From contig JAGSGY010000005.1 of the NCBI GenBank assembly GCA_023954855.1, forward strand, positions 62,001-126,000: a stretch of 64,000 nt of DNA. Direction: 5' to 3'. Source of the DNA: Pseudomonadota bacterium. GTDB taxonomy: Bacteria > Myxococcota_A > UBA796 > GCA-2862545. Under the pieces are notes generated by a model. The model was not told the DNA's origin. It did not search any database and saw nothing but the letters and a program-made list of their open reading frames with translations. Of this stretch, positions 32,901 to 41,378 are shown in pieces. The position numbers were made by a program, and so were the translations under genes. How positions within the stretch are numbered: the first letter of the stretch is position 1; every line of letters begins with the position of its first letter.

Positions 32901-34483
32901 TGACGACTGTCCTCGGGCTCATTCCGATGGCCCTCGGTCTGTCCGTCAACTTCTCGGCGATGGGTCGCCTGGAGTTCCACCGGGTCATTCAGATTGGCGG
33001 TACGAGTGCGCAGATGTGGGGTCCCATGGCGGTGGCCGTGATCTTCGGTCTGTCCTTCGCGACCGTGCTCACCCTCATCATGGTTCCGACGCTGTACGGC
33101 ATCTACGCCGATGTGCGGAAGCTCACCTCGGGCAAGTCCGTGACGCCAGCCGTGGCGGCGACCGTGGCCAAGCTCGCGCCGATTGCCCTGCTTGGATTGG
33201 CGCTCGCGCCCAGCGCGCAGGCCGAAGAGTTCGAGCAGACGGTGACCCTCGAGCAGGCCTGGACTTCGGCCGCGGACAAGCACTACGACCTGGCGATGGT
33301 GCACGAACAGACGATTCAGGCCGAGTCGCTTCGAGGGCAGGCTTGGGCGGCGCTGTCGCCGAAGGTAGTGGCGGGTGCCGCGTACACGGTGAACGAGCTC
33401 GAGATTGCCTTCGACACGGCTGACATGATCCCCGAGCAGTTTCAGGACATGATCGAGCCTTCGGACCCGATGATCATCCAGCCCAAGACAGCGTGGTCTG
33501 GAAACTTGACGGTGGTTCAGCCCCTGTTCTCGGGCAGCGCGTTGCCGGGTCTCAAGGGAGCCTACGGAACCGCAGAGGCCGCTCGCTCTGACGAGGAGCG
33601 GGCGACGCAGCAGATCCGCGCGGGCGTTGCACGCACCTACTATGGGCTGCACACGGCCCGGGCGCGGGTGGACATGGTTCGTGCTTCCCAAGAGCGCGCA
33701 GCCCACCAGCTCGAGCTGGCGACGCGACTTGAAGGGGCCGGCTCCGTTGGCGAGCTGTCGTTGCTGCAGGCCCAGGTCGGCCTCTCGCAGGCCAGCCGTC
33801 AGCTTCGAGATGCGGAAGAAGGTGAGCTGCAGGCGAGGCTCGCATTCGAGCTTGCGACCGGGCTCTCTGGCGATGTGGGCCTCGAGACTCCCGCGGTTGT
33901 GGCGGTGCCAGCCTCGGTGGATGAAGCGGTGGCGATGGCTGCTCAGGAGCGCCCCGACGTGGCCGCGGCTGAGTCGCGGGTACGCGTGGCACGGTTGCAG
34001 CGTGACGGCACCTGGCTCCAGTGGGCCCCGAAAGTCGATGCGTCGTTTTCGTACGTCTACAACGAGGCGACGGGCTTCGCAGACCAGAAGCTGTTCTGGG
34101 TCGCGAAGGTCGAGGGCAACTGGACCCTCTGGGATGGCGGAGCCATCAAGGCCCGAGCGAAGTCTGCGGCATCGCAGGCCCGCGCCGCCGAGTACGCGCG
34201 TCTAAAGGCCGAGCTCGAGGCCGAGCACGATGTGCGGCGCTCGTGGGTTCGCTTCGAGGCTGCGGACCGAGCGCTCGAAGACGTCGCGCGAGAGGTGGCG
34301 CTGGCGGAGAGGTCCCTCGCGTTTGCCGAGCGTAGCCTCACGGCTGGCAGCGCGACTTGGCTCGACGTCGAGCAGGCGCGCACCCAGTTAGATGGCGCTC
34401 TTGTGGCCGAGATGGCGGAGCGCATGGCTCGTGACCTCGCGGCCATCGACTTGCTCGTCGCAACCGGAACCTACGGAAGCTAG
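29972..34483 (+). CDS. RND efflux pump fused to a TolC-like outer-membrane channel
   Basis: 1503 residues in one uninterrupted frame. Residues 1 to ~1050 are a complete RND (ACR_tran) transporter: N-terminal helix 'STTVLIAVICVVIFGTLSYV', porter domains, and the TM4 proton-relay motif 'LGMLVDNAIVVVENIYRHME'. A segment at ~1065-1084 looks exactly like a signal peptide (Lys, hydrophobic core, cleavage site AQA). Residues ~1085-1503 match the outer-membrane efflux family ('TVTLEQAW', 'LSPKVVAGAAYTV', 'ALVAEMAERMARDLAAIDLL') at the full mature size of TolC. Either the polyprotein is cut by signal peptidase after export, or the channel is restarted internally; no ribosome site supports a restart at the GTG codons 33140, 33152 or 33164. 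The stop overlaps the convergent KASIII gene (CTAG). Confidence 0.88.
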   Translation: MVRWLVHHSTTVLIAVICVVIFGTLSYVTLPREANPDISIPLVLVTTPYVGVSPEDVEGLVTVPLERELSSLQDVKKLSSTSAEGVSIVAIEFEPDVIIADAVQKVRDRVSRAKSTLPTDAEEPSIREINFSDMPIMMVTIAGPVDEEKLKELAEDLQDKVIRVPGVLEAKIAGGLDREIQVHVDPIRLAHYGLALHDVTGAIGDANSNIPGGEVVTGQGSVLVRTPSELTLGEEIAEVPIKRVGDRPVFVRDIARVVDGFSTRASYARMNGQPSVSLSISKRPGANIIAVADEVKGLVAGQSERWPEGVEFKILADQSEQIQASVDELQNNIITALILVVAVILGFMGLRSSGFVAAAIPLSMLAGFIALDAVGFTLNMIVLFSLILALGMLVDNAIVVVENIYRHMEMGKDRVEAAIDGTNEVAVAVAASTATTVAAFLPLVFWGGIMGEFMGFLPKTLIIVLLSSLIVAVCVLPVFTSTFMSAKKTGRDEEALDVVDLSAVGPVMGAYVKTLGAAISFRYATAALGVATLLITFVIYGFFNHGLEFFPDTEPNRAIVSLRAADGTDLETTDRVVREIEGVLSREENIDLWVAETGVSGASDPFSGRQTSTNEAKITIDFLPDGNSADPGEKVRIEPTTQTISRLRASLGEFPGVTVTVEPEAMGPPVGEPIAVEVSGDDFHEVGALAQLVRREMSAIPGVTDLSDNYRVGRPELQLRIDRGAAERVGVKANLIGNTVRTAVAGAKASEIRDGEDRYDIVVQLDPVYRSDIQSVLDIRLPGREDTSPSTFPVPISAVASYELAAGTGALQHIDQDLVVTIKGDVLKGFNENEVRAQVSKMLKTMDTPDGFHMRLGGAQDEQAESMAFLGRAFFIAIALILMVLVTQFDSLWMPAIILASVVLSLTGVLWGLLLTGMPFGVIMTGIGVISLAGVVVNNAIVLLDYVQQLEGRGLSPRDALVQAGLVRFRPVMLTAVTTVLGLIPMALGLSVNFSAMGRLEFHRVIQIGGTSAQMWGPMAVAVIFGLSFATVLTLIMVPTLYGIYADVRKLTSGKSVTPAVAATVAKLAPIALLGLALAPSAQAEEFEQTVTLEQAWTSAADKHYDLAMVHEQTIQAESLRGQAWAALSPKVVAGAAYTVNELEIAFDTADMIPEQFQDMIEPSDPMIIQPKTAWSGNLTVVQPLFSGSALPGLKGAYGTAEAARSDEERATQQIRAGVARTYYGLHTARARVDMVRASQERAAHQLELATRLEGAGSVGELSLLQAQVGLSQASRQLRDAEEGELQARLAFELATGLSGDVGLETPAVVAVPASVDEAVAMAAQERPDVAAAESRVRVARLQRDGTWLQWAPKVDASFSYVYNEATGFADQKLFWVAKVEGNWTLWDGGAIKARAKSAASQARAAEYARLKAELEAEHDVRRSWVRFEAADRALEDVAREVALAERSLAFAERSLTAGSATWLDVEQARTQLDGALVAEMAERMARDLAAIDLLVATGTYGS

Positions 34484-35547
34484 GGCCAGCGGATCAGCAT
34501 GGCGGCCTGGGTAAAGCCTGCGCCTGGGGAGTAGACCAGCACCCAGTCGCCAGACTTCACCCGGCCACTGATCACGCCGAGGTGGAGGTTCAAGCCGACG
34601 CTGGCGGCCATCAGGTGGCCGTACTTCGCGAACTGCTCTTCATGCGGGAGGACCCGCTCGCCCGGAATGGCGAGCGCGTCCGCAAACGCGCTCCCGAACC
34701 AGGCTGTAGTGTGGGGAACGGCCAGAAATCCGATGTCTACGCCATCGAGTCCGTGGCGTGCCAGCAGAGGCTCGCAGACCTCGCGACACCGGGTCACGGC
34801 TTGAGCGGCCATCGTGTGCGTGGCCTCGTGGTCGTGATGCCGAGCGAGCAGCGGCTGTTGGTGACGGTCTCCGCGGTACCAAGGCGTAGAGACAGGGTCC
34901 GGAGCCAGCACGATGCCGCCGTGCAGCTCGCCACGTGTGAGCACTTCCGTGTCGACGAGCCCGCGATGTGGGGGCGTCGGGCCGACCAGGGCGGCTACGG
35001 CGCCGTCACCGAGGAAAGGGGCGGACGGCGCGCCCTCGTCGAGGATGCGGGACATTGCCGAGCTCGCGACGACGATGGCGTTTCGGTACGCGCCGCTCTG
35101 AATCAGCCGGGATGCGGTGGCCGCCCCGGTCACAAAGCTTGCGCAGCCCGTGTCGAGGGTCATGGCCGTGACGGTCGGCGGGAGGCCAAGCTTGTGCGCG
35201 ACCAGGCCGTGGTTGAGTGGCGACGGAAAGTCGGGCACCTGGGATGACACGATGAGCAGATCGACCGGCTCGTCGCCGAGGACCTGCCGCGCGGCGAGCG
35301 CCTCCATGTCCGAGGAGGCGTGGTGCTCCGCCATCACCCGGCGCTCGCGAGCTCCACGAAACAAGTCGCTGGTGAATCGGGCGCTGTGCCGGGCGACTTC
35401 GATGTCGACGGTCGACGTCACATCGAGCTGCGTGATGACGTCGTCGTGCACGCGCCCCGCATGCGCCTTTGCCCACTCAGCGCCCCAGAAGTCGTTGGTA
35501 CGAACCTGGGAGGGCAGATGGGCGCCGAGTCGGAGAATGCCGGTCAC
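34480..35547 (-). CDS. 3-oxoacyl-ACP synthase III (KASIII/FabH)-like protein, atypical active site
   Basis: 355 residues of thiolase fold. The nucleophile Cys is in 'MTLDTGCASFVTGAA' and the first catalytic His in 'AVPHTTAWFGSAF' (HQAN position). At the usual Asn of 'YGNTSAAS' the sequence reads 'KYGHLMAASVG', so Asn is replaced by His. That change, and the lower overall similarity to FabH, argue for a secondary-metabolism condensing enzyme or acyltransferase rather than housekeeping FabH. The GTG start overlaps the stop of the ThDP enzyme gene (GTGA), implying the two act on the same substrate line. Confidence 0.82.
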   Translation of the reverse strand: MTGILRLGAHLPSQVRTNDFWGAEWAKAHAGRVHDDVITQLDVTSTVDIEVARHSARFTSDLFRGARERRVMAEHHASSDMEALAARQVLGDEPVDLLIVSSQVPDFPSPLNHGLVAHKLGLPPTVTAMTLDTGCASFVTGAATASRLIQSGAYRNAIVVASSAMSRILDEGAPSAPFLGDGAVAALVGPTPPHRGLVDTEVLTRGELHGGIVLAPDPVSTPWYRGDRHQQPLLARHHDHEATHTMAAQAVTRCREVCEPLLARHGLDGVDIGFLAVPHTTAWFGSAFADALAIPGERVLPHEEQFAKYGHLMAASVGLNLHLGVISGRVKSGDWVLVYSPGAGFTQAAMLIRWP

Positions 35548-37226
35548 GAAGCCCGCATCGACTGAATCTGCTGAATGCGAGGGCTCGCCACGGTCTCCCG
35601 CGACACGGGGAACGCGAGCAGGAGCGGACCGTCCTGTCCGTCTCGTAGGACCCGGGCGAGGTGGCGGGCATCGCTGACGCGGTGCGCGCGCACACCGAGG
35701 GCTCGAGCCATGGCGACCAGGTCGACCTTGGGGAGCTCGGCGACCTCACAACGGCCGAACAGCGCGTTCATGCCGTCATCGACCATGCCGAGATGGCCAT
35801 CCTCGAACACGGCGAAGGTGACGGCGAGGCCTTCGCGAGCACACGTTGCGAGCTCGGTGCCGCACATCATCATGCCGCCGTCGCCGCAGATACTGACGAC
35901 TCGTCTTCCCGGCTGGCTCATGGCAATGCCCATGGCCGAGCCGATTCCCGAGGTCATCCCGGCGAGTCCGTGCGAGACAAAGAACTGGTCGGGGCCATCG
36001 ACCACGAGGTGTTGTGCGGCGGCAAGCAGGTGGTTTCCGATGTCGGAGGTGAAGGCAGCGTCGCGGCAGTGGCGCTGGAGGGCCTGCACAACCGCGCCGG
36101 GCTCGTGTGGGGCCAGGTCGAGAGGCTGTGGAAGGCCACGGGCCGGAAGCGACCGATTGGCCAGGTCGCGCTGGATGAGAAGGTGGGCTGCCGGCGAGCC
36201 CGCCGCGCGAGAGAGCTCGTCCAGGACGGCACCCAAGTCGCTGGAGAGAAGCTGGACGCCGGGGTGGCGGCTCAAGCGCGCCAGTGAGTGATCGATGTGG
36301 GCCGTGTACGCCCGCGCCCCGCGAAGCTGCTTGACCGAGCCCGCGGTGGTGGGGTCGAGGCGCGCTCCGACGGTCAAGATCAGATCCGCCTGGTCGAGGG
36401 CTGCGTTGGCGCGTCCGTCTGAGCCAGGGCCGACGAGACCGGCCGAGAGGGGGTGCCGTTCGGGGAAGAGACCCTTGGCTTCGACGTCAGTGATGACGGT
36501 CGCGCGATGGAGCTCGGCGAAGGCCAGCACGGGCATGGAACAGGCGGCTGCGCGTGCGCCGACGCCCAACCAGAGTACGGGGCGCTGGCTTCTGGACAGC
36601 GCGTCGGCGACCTCGTTCAGCTGCAGAGGGACGGTCGTCGGCGTCGCGATGCTGGCGGGTGCCGGCGTCGCGGCCGGACGCTCGAGAAGGTCCACGGGGA
36701 GGGCGAGCAGCACTGCGCCGCGGGGGTGGGATTCGGCGGCGTTCAGAGCCTCTTCGAGCATCTGGGGCACGTCATCTGCCGTCTCGGCGCGCGCGACGTG
36801 CTTGCACAGCGATCCGAACACACCGAGAACGTTGAGCCCTTCTTCACGGCCATCCTGGAGGACGCCCATGCCTTGGTGGTCGGTAGCGACCTCACCGGCG
36901 AGAATGAGCAGCGGCACTTCGTCCTCGGTTGCTGCCGCCGCCGCCGTCGTCAAGTTGAGCAGTCCAGGTCCCGAGGTCACGGCGACGGCTCCGGTCACGC
37001 CGCGTGCGTGCGCGTAGCCGAGGGCTTGGTAGCCGGCCATGCCTTCGTGCAGGCTGGTGACGACGCGGATGGCGTGGTCCTGGGCGCCGTCAAACACGGG
37101 CGAGATGGTGCCGCCGGGAATGCCGAAGAGCGTGTCCACTCCGGCCGTTGCGAGGCGCGCCAGGAGTCGATCTGTGGAACGAGTGAGAGCCGCGGCAGAG
37201 GCCGCCGGAAGAGCTGTGTGCGACAT
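35544..37226 (-). CDS. ThDP-dependent enzyme of the acetolactate synthase superfamily
   Basis: 560 residues. The Pyr domain has the catalytic Glu in 'TSLHEGMAGYQALGYAHA', and the PP domain has the ThDP/Mg motif 'CGDGGMMMCGTELATCAREG' followed by 'FAVFED'. The central domain ('RPVLWLGVGARAAACSMPVL') is of the transhydrogenase-like kind common to AHAS, pyruvate oxidase and 2-hydroxyacyl-CoA lyases. Expected chemistry is decarboxylation of a 2-oxo acid or carboligation giving an acyloin. It is not the ilvB of branched-chain synthesis by context: no ilvH or ilvC follows, but a KASIII-like enzyme does. There is no strong ribosome site before its ATG. Confidence 0.85.
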   Translation of the reverse strand: MSHTALPAASAAALTRSTDRLLARLATAGVDTLFGIPGGTISPVFDGAQDHAIRVVTSLHEGMAGYQALGYAHARGVTGAVAVTSGPGLLNLTTAAAAATEDEVPLLILAGEVATDHQGMGVLQDGREEGLNVLGVFGSLCKHVARAETADDVPQMLEEALNAAESHPRGAVLLALPVDLLERPAATPAPASIATPTTVPLQLNEVADALSRSQRPVLWLGVGARAAACSMPVLAFAELHRATVITDVEAKGLFPERHPLSAGLVGPGSDGRANAALDQADLILTVGARLDPTTAGSVKQLRGARAYTAHIDHSLARLSRHPGVQLLSSDLGAVLDELSRAAGSPAAHLLIQRDLANRSLPARGLPQPLDLAPHEPGAVVQALQRHCRDAAFTSDIGNHLLAAAQHLVVDGPDQFFVSHGLAGMTSGIGSAMGIAMSQPGRRVVSICGDGGMMMCGTELATCAREGLAVTFAVFEDGHLGMVDDGMNALFGRCEVAELPKVDLVAMARALGVRAHRVSDARHLARVLRDGQDGPLLLAFPVSRETVASPRIQQIQSMRAS

Positions 37227-37293
37227 AATCTTGACGTCCGAGTGGAGGAGGCGCGTTCCATAACGGCACGTCCCCTACACGACCACGTCATTG

Positions 37294-40200
37294 CTATGCG
37301 CTGTCTTCCCGCGAAGTGGCTACAGGCGGGCCCACGCGCTCTTGAAGGAGCTTTGCGAGCTCTCCGAGCCCGAAGGGGAAAGCGAGATTGCCCTGCTCGA
37401 GTGGCGAGCCGCGTGGCACGACCAAAGCGACGTTTCCACCAACGGGAAGTCCCGGCTCCGCCACGGTGAGCACCGGGTCGAGGTTTCCGACCGCATAGCC
37501 GAGCCCGCGAATGGCGCGCTCGAGGGCTTCGGTGACGAGCGGGTTCGAGTGGCGCACGCCAACACGTGGAACCTCGGCCTGGACCCGTGCAGGAGGGAGC
37601 TCGATGACGAAGCGCCGCGTACCAAGGGAGGGTCCGATGGCCAGCTCACCGTTGAGTGCCTCGACGGCTTGACGCACTCCAGTGAGTCCGAGGGGGGTGC
37701 TCTGGCTCGCGCCGCCGGCGGCAATGTCGATGACGGTGCGGGTCGCGTCCCCCACACGGCGCGTCGCCATCCGGAGCCTGACCTCGCCCGTGGTCTGATC
37801 ACGGACTGCCATCGCAGCGAGCAGCACCACGCTGGTGGCCGCATCGTCGAGTCGAGTGAGCTCGGACACGTCGATGGTGATGGCACGGGGGGCCATCAGT
37901 TCCCGGAGGGAGCTCAAGATCGGGTGCAGCGCTTCGGTGTCGCTCAGGCGCGTCTTCGAGGGCACGCCTCGTAGGGCGATGACGCGACTCTCACCCTGCT
38001 CGATAAGGTGGGGCTCGTCGGTAAGGGTGCCCAGCCTGAGCTCGGCGGCGGCGAGCAGGTGCGTCTCTCCGTAGGCCTGCTGGTCAACGAGGTCGGCGAG
38101 AACGGCCCTCGCCGTTGCCGCGTCTCCGGCGCAGGTGGCCCGCTCGGCTTCGAGAAGCCGAGACGCCGCGAGGGCACGCGGACTCTTGCCTCCCACCTTT
38201 GCCAGGCTTTGGATGCAGGTGCGCGCCAACGCCAGGTCGGGTGGAGTCGCCGCAAGGGCGACGCGCCCCAAGGCGAGGTGCACGACCTGCGCGATCTCAA
38301 GTCCGGAGCCCAGGGACGGGAGCGAGTCTTGAATCGTCTCGAGAGCCAGAGCCGCGTCGCTCGGCGAGCCCGCTTCGAGCAGAGCGAGTGCCAAGTAGCC
38401 TCTGCCAAGCACGGCATCGAGGGTGCTCGCGTCGAGGCCGTCCAGGCGTCGCCGAATGGAGGCGCTGCGGTCGGTGATGTCGTGACCGGCGCGCGCGTCG
38501 ATCAGGAGCTCGAGAGCGGCAATACTTGGGCGGACGAGCTGGTTGCCCTGGGTCCTTGCGGCGTCGTCGGCGAGGACGAGCCAACGCCGAAGCGTGGGGT
38601 CAGGCTCCCTGTGAAGTCCGTAGTCCGCCTTTAGCAGCAGCGAGATGGTCCCGTGGGTCATGTCGCCGGCCTGGCCGAACGCATCGACGGCCGCACTCAG
38701 GGTCCGCTGGCCTGCCTCGTACTCTCCGTAGGCGAGCTCGATCTGTCCGCGGATGTGGGCCACCGTCCCGAGGGTGAGGGGAGAGCCGCACTGCTCCGCT
38801 GCTTCGTCGGCCTTGGCGAGCGAAGCATCCGCACGCTCCCGAAACGACAAGGTGGAGAGGAACATCGCGGTAAACGCATTTGCCGAGGCCCCTGCGTGGG
38901 TAGGCAGGTCCCATGCCAGGCGACGCGCCCGCCAGATCGAGAGGGCGAGCAGGCTTGGCTGGGAGGCCGCGGCCAACGGGATCATGAGCGCGTAAACCGC
39001 GGCGATGCCGTCTCGGACTGCGGGCAGCTCCTTGCGGCGGCGAACAAGCGTGAAGAGCAGGGCGAAGAGCTGAACCGCACTCGACGTCGGAATCCACTCG
39101 CCGGCTCTGCTGAGGGCTCGTCGACCGAGCTGAAGAGCCGCGTCCGAGGCATTCCGGCGGTAGAAGCCGTACATGGCCTCGCGTGCAATGGTCAACGCCT
39201 GGTCGGGAGACGCCTCGTCGACCAGCTGAAGGTACGCCGCCTTCGCATCGGACAGCTGGCCGGTGAGAAGGTCGACGTGAGCCAGGTGGCGGCGCGCTCG
39301 GCTCGACTGCGCCTGTCCGGGCGCCCGCTCGAGCGCACACTCGAGATGCCAGCGTGCCACGTCGAGATCGTAGGTGGAGAGGGCCTGGCGCGCAGCGTCG
39401 AGGTGCTCTTCAGCGAGGGGAGCCGACACGCCGCTCGGAGTGCCGAACTCACGGTGGCGGACCACCTGGCAGAGGGTGGTTCCTCCCGTGCGTGCCAACC
39501 AGCGGGCGATGGCTTGGTGGAGGTCGCGGCCTTCGGCGCGGTCCATGCTGTGGACGACGCTCTCTGCGGCGGTGGCATGTGCAATCTGAAGCGTGCGGCC
39601 ACCATCCGAGCGAGCGAGGCCCGTGGCAGCCAACGTGGCGATCAAATCGAGCGTGGCGGGGGTGGTCTCGCCGAGCACTAGCGCGAGATCTGTGGCATCC
39701 CATGGCTCGGGGTGGATGGCCGCCACGTAGAGTGCCGACCGCGCCGTGGGGCCCAGCGCGCTGATACGCCGGGCTTGCAGGTCGACAAGAGCCGAGGCGG
39801 AGGCGGCTTCTGGGCTCCAGATCTCGCCGGTGTCGGTGAGGTGGCGGAGCCAGGTCCACAAGTGAAGCGGTCGCCCGCCCACCTGGTCGATGAGGCGCTG
39901 GGCGAGGTGGGGAAGACACGCGGCTTCGGGCACGCTCGCTTCGATCAACTCGGCCACAGCGTCGGCATCGAGTCCCGGAATCGCCATGTGCGAGAGCGCG
40001 ATGGTGGAGTCCACTGCGTCGGCGTCTCGTGCGGTCGCCACCATCACGAGGCGTCGGTCCTTCAAGTCAAGGGCGCGGATCTCTGCGAGTACGGCTTGCG
40101 TGCCGGGGCCGAGCTGGTCGGCATCGTCGATGCAGAGAACGCCGGTGCCGCGGGCGGTGAGGAGCTCGAGGACAGACTCGGCGAGCACCCTGCAGTAGCG

Positions 40201-41187
40201 ACGGTGACGCCCATCGACGTCAAGATCAATGGCTTCGGGCGGGCCCGGTGCGGTCGGGTCCTCGAGCCAGTCCGGAGACATGCCGGGCATTGCGGAGAGC
40301 CTGGCGCGTACTTGCTTGAGTACGGCGTCGTCGTCGGGGCCGACGGTCGAAGCGGCTGCCCAGAGCAGCACGGGACCGTCTGCGCGTGTGTCGGCCCGCA
40401 TGAAGGCGACCCGCATGCCGCGGTGAGACAGCCGCTTGGCGAGCTCGCGTAACGTGCGCGTCTTGCCGATTCCCGCGGGGCCGGACAGCACGACCGACGA
40501 GGCAGCGGCCGTCGTGAGCCGGGTCTCGAGTCGACCTACCAAGCTCGCTATGCCGACCAAGGGTGGCGACTCCGGCCACCGGGCACGCTGGTGGATGCCG
40601 GCGTGGGCGCGAGCCATGTCGCGCACGTCGTCGTGGGCATCGCAGAGCGGACTGAAACGCTCGCGGTCGAGGGCTCGCAGCTGGCGCTTGAGGGCATCGA
40701 TGCCGAGTGGCTCTTCGAGCAGTGCCTTTAGGGAGACCAAGCGGGGTCGGCCGCGATCCAGGACGATCTCGGAAGAGTGCAGCCCCGTTCCAAGGCCAAG
40801 CCGCTGTGCGGCAGCGGTCGCGTGAAGGAGTGCGGTTCCAAGGCGCATCGGGTCACGCGGAGTCTGTGCTCCCGTAAACGGCCGCCGAACGACCAGAAGG
40901 CGGTGCTCGTCGACGAGAACCTCGAGAGGTGCGCCGTCGAGGGGAACCTCTTTGCGGAGGGCCTCGGCGCTCGCTGCGGCCGCGCCGCTGACGATGAGCT
41001 CGGCAAACACGCTGCGTCGGGTCAACAGGTCGGTGGCGCGAAAGCCGCATGCGCCAACTCCAGTGCTGACGGGCGTCCCCGATACCAAATAGCGGCGCGC
41101 AATCTCGGCACCCAAGATCACGCCGCTCGGCAACGGGAGCGTGAGCTGCCCCTGCCGTCCAGACGATGACTTCGAGAGCCGGTTCAT
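37294..41187 (-). CDS. Degenerate multi-module signalling protein (pseudokinase-AAA-TPR-pseudo histidine kinase-pseudo receiver)
   Basis: 1297 residues; AAGGA precedes the ATG. Residues ~31-165 follow the Ser/Thr kinase pattern but the catalytic residues are lost: 'STGVGACGFRATDLLTRRS' for the glycine loop, Glu63 where the ATP Lys should be, 'LHSSEIVLDRG' for HRDLKPxN and 'SLKA' for DFG. An intact AAA-type ATPase follows: P-loop 'GPAGIGKT' (236-243), Walker B 'LCIDDAD' (351-357). Residues ~600-1030 are TPR-like. Residues 1081-1207 resemble an HATPase ('TSVVLLAAMAVRDQ', 'GLTGVRQAVEALNGELAIG') without the N-box Asn. The last 90 residues look like a receiver ('RVGVRHSNPLVTEALERAI') lacking the acidic pair and phospho-Asp. 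It probably works as an ATP-switchable scaffold. Confidence 0.8.
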   Translation of the reverse strand: MNRLSKSSSGRQGQLTLPLPSGVILGAEIARRYLVSGTPVSTGVGACGFRATDLLTRRSVFAELIVSGAAAASAEALRKEVPLDGAPLEVLVDEHRLLVVRRPFTGAQTPRDPMRLGTALLHATAAAQRLGLGTGLHSSEIVLDRGRPRLVSLKALLEEPLGIDALKRQLRALDRERFSPLCDAHDDVRDMARAHAGIHQRARWPESPPLVGIASLVGRLETRLTTAAASSVVLSGPAGIGKTRTLRELAKRLSHRGMRVAFMRADTRADGPVLLWAAASTVGPDDDAVLKQVRARLSAMPGMSPDWLEDPTAPGPPEAIDLDVDGRHRRYCRVLAESVLELLTARGTGVLCIDDADQLGPGTQAVLAEIRALDLKDRRLVMVATARDADAVDSTIALSHMAIPGLDADAVAELIEASVPEAACLPHLAQRLIDQVGGRPLHLWTWLRHLTDTGEIWSPEAASASALVDLQARRISALGPTARSALYVAAIHPEPWDATDLALVLGETTPATLDLIATLAATGLARSDGGRTLQIAHATAAESVVHSMDRAEGRDLHQAIARWLARTGGTTLCQVVRHREFGTPSGVSAPLAEEHLDAARQALSTYDLDVARWHLECALERAPGQAQSSRARRHLAHVDLLTGQLSDAKAAYLQLVDEASPDQALTIAREAMYGFYRRNASDAALQLGRRALSRAGEWIPTSSAVQLFALLFTLVRRRKELPAVRDGIAAVYALMIPLAAASQPSLLALSIWRARRLAWDLPTHAGASANAFTAMFLSTLSFRERADASLAKADEAAEQCGSPLTLGTVAHIRGQIELAYGEYEAGQRTLSAAVDAFGQAGDMTHGTISLLLKADYGLHREPDPTLRRWLVLADDAARTQGNQLVRPSIAALELLIDARAGHDITDRSASIRRRLDGLDASTLDAVLGRGYLALALLEAGSPSDAALALETIQDSLPSLGSGLEIAQVVHLALGRVALAATPPDLALARTCIQSLAKVGGKSPRALAASRLLEAERATCAGDAATARAVLADLVDQQAYGETHLLAAAELRLGTLTDEPHLIEQGESRVIALRGVPSKTRLSDTEALHPILSSLRELMAPRAITIDVSELTRLDDAATSVVLLAAMAVRDQTTGEVRLRMATRRVGDATRTVIDIAAGGASQSTPLGLTGVRQAVEALNGELAIGPSLGTRRFVIELPPARVQAEVPRVGVRHSNPLVTEALERAIRGLGYAVGNLDPVLTVAEPGLPVGGNVALVVPRGSPLEQGNLAFPFGLGELAKLLQERVGPPVATSREDSA

Positions 41188-41378
41188 TGCAATCCTTCGA
41201 AAACATGGAGCGCTTCGAACAGGCGCGCTCTAGATCTCCAGTCTAGCCCGTCAAAGGGCTGGCTGTCTGGGTTTGCAGCCCAAGTGTCTAGAGTCTGGCT
41301 GTCCCGCGGTGGTGCTCAACGCCTTGTCTCGCCGTTGGCACGCTCAACGACGGGCTTTTCGGGGACTGGGCTTTGCCA

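Noticed and set aside
33140-33166. Internal GTG starts that could split the channel from the RND pump
   Set aside because: None has a ribosome site at proper spacing, so the fusion is the simpler reading; internal initiation is not excluded.
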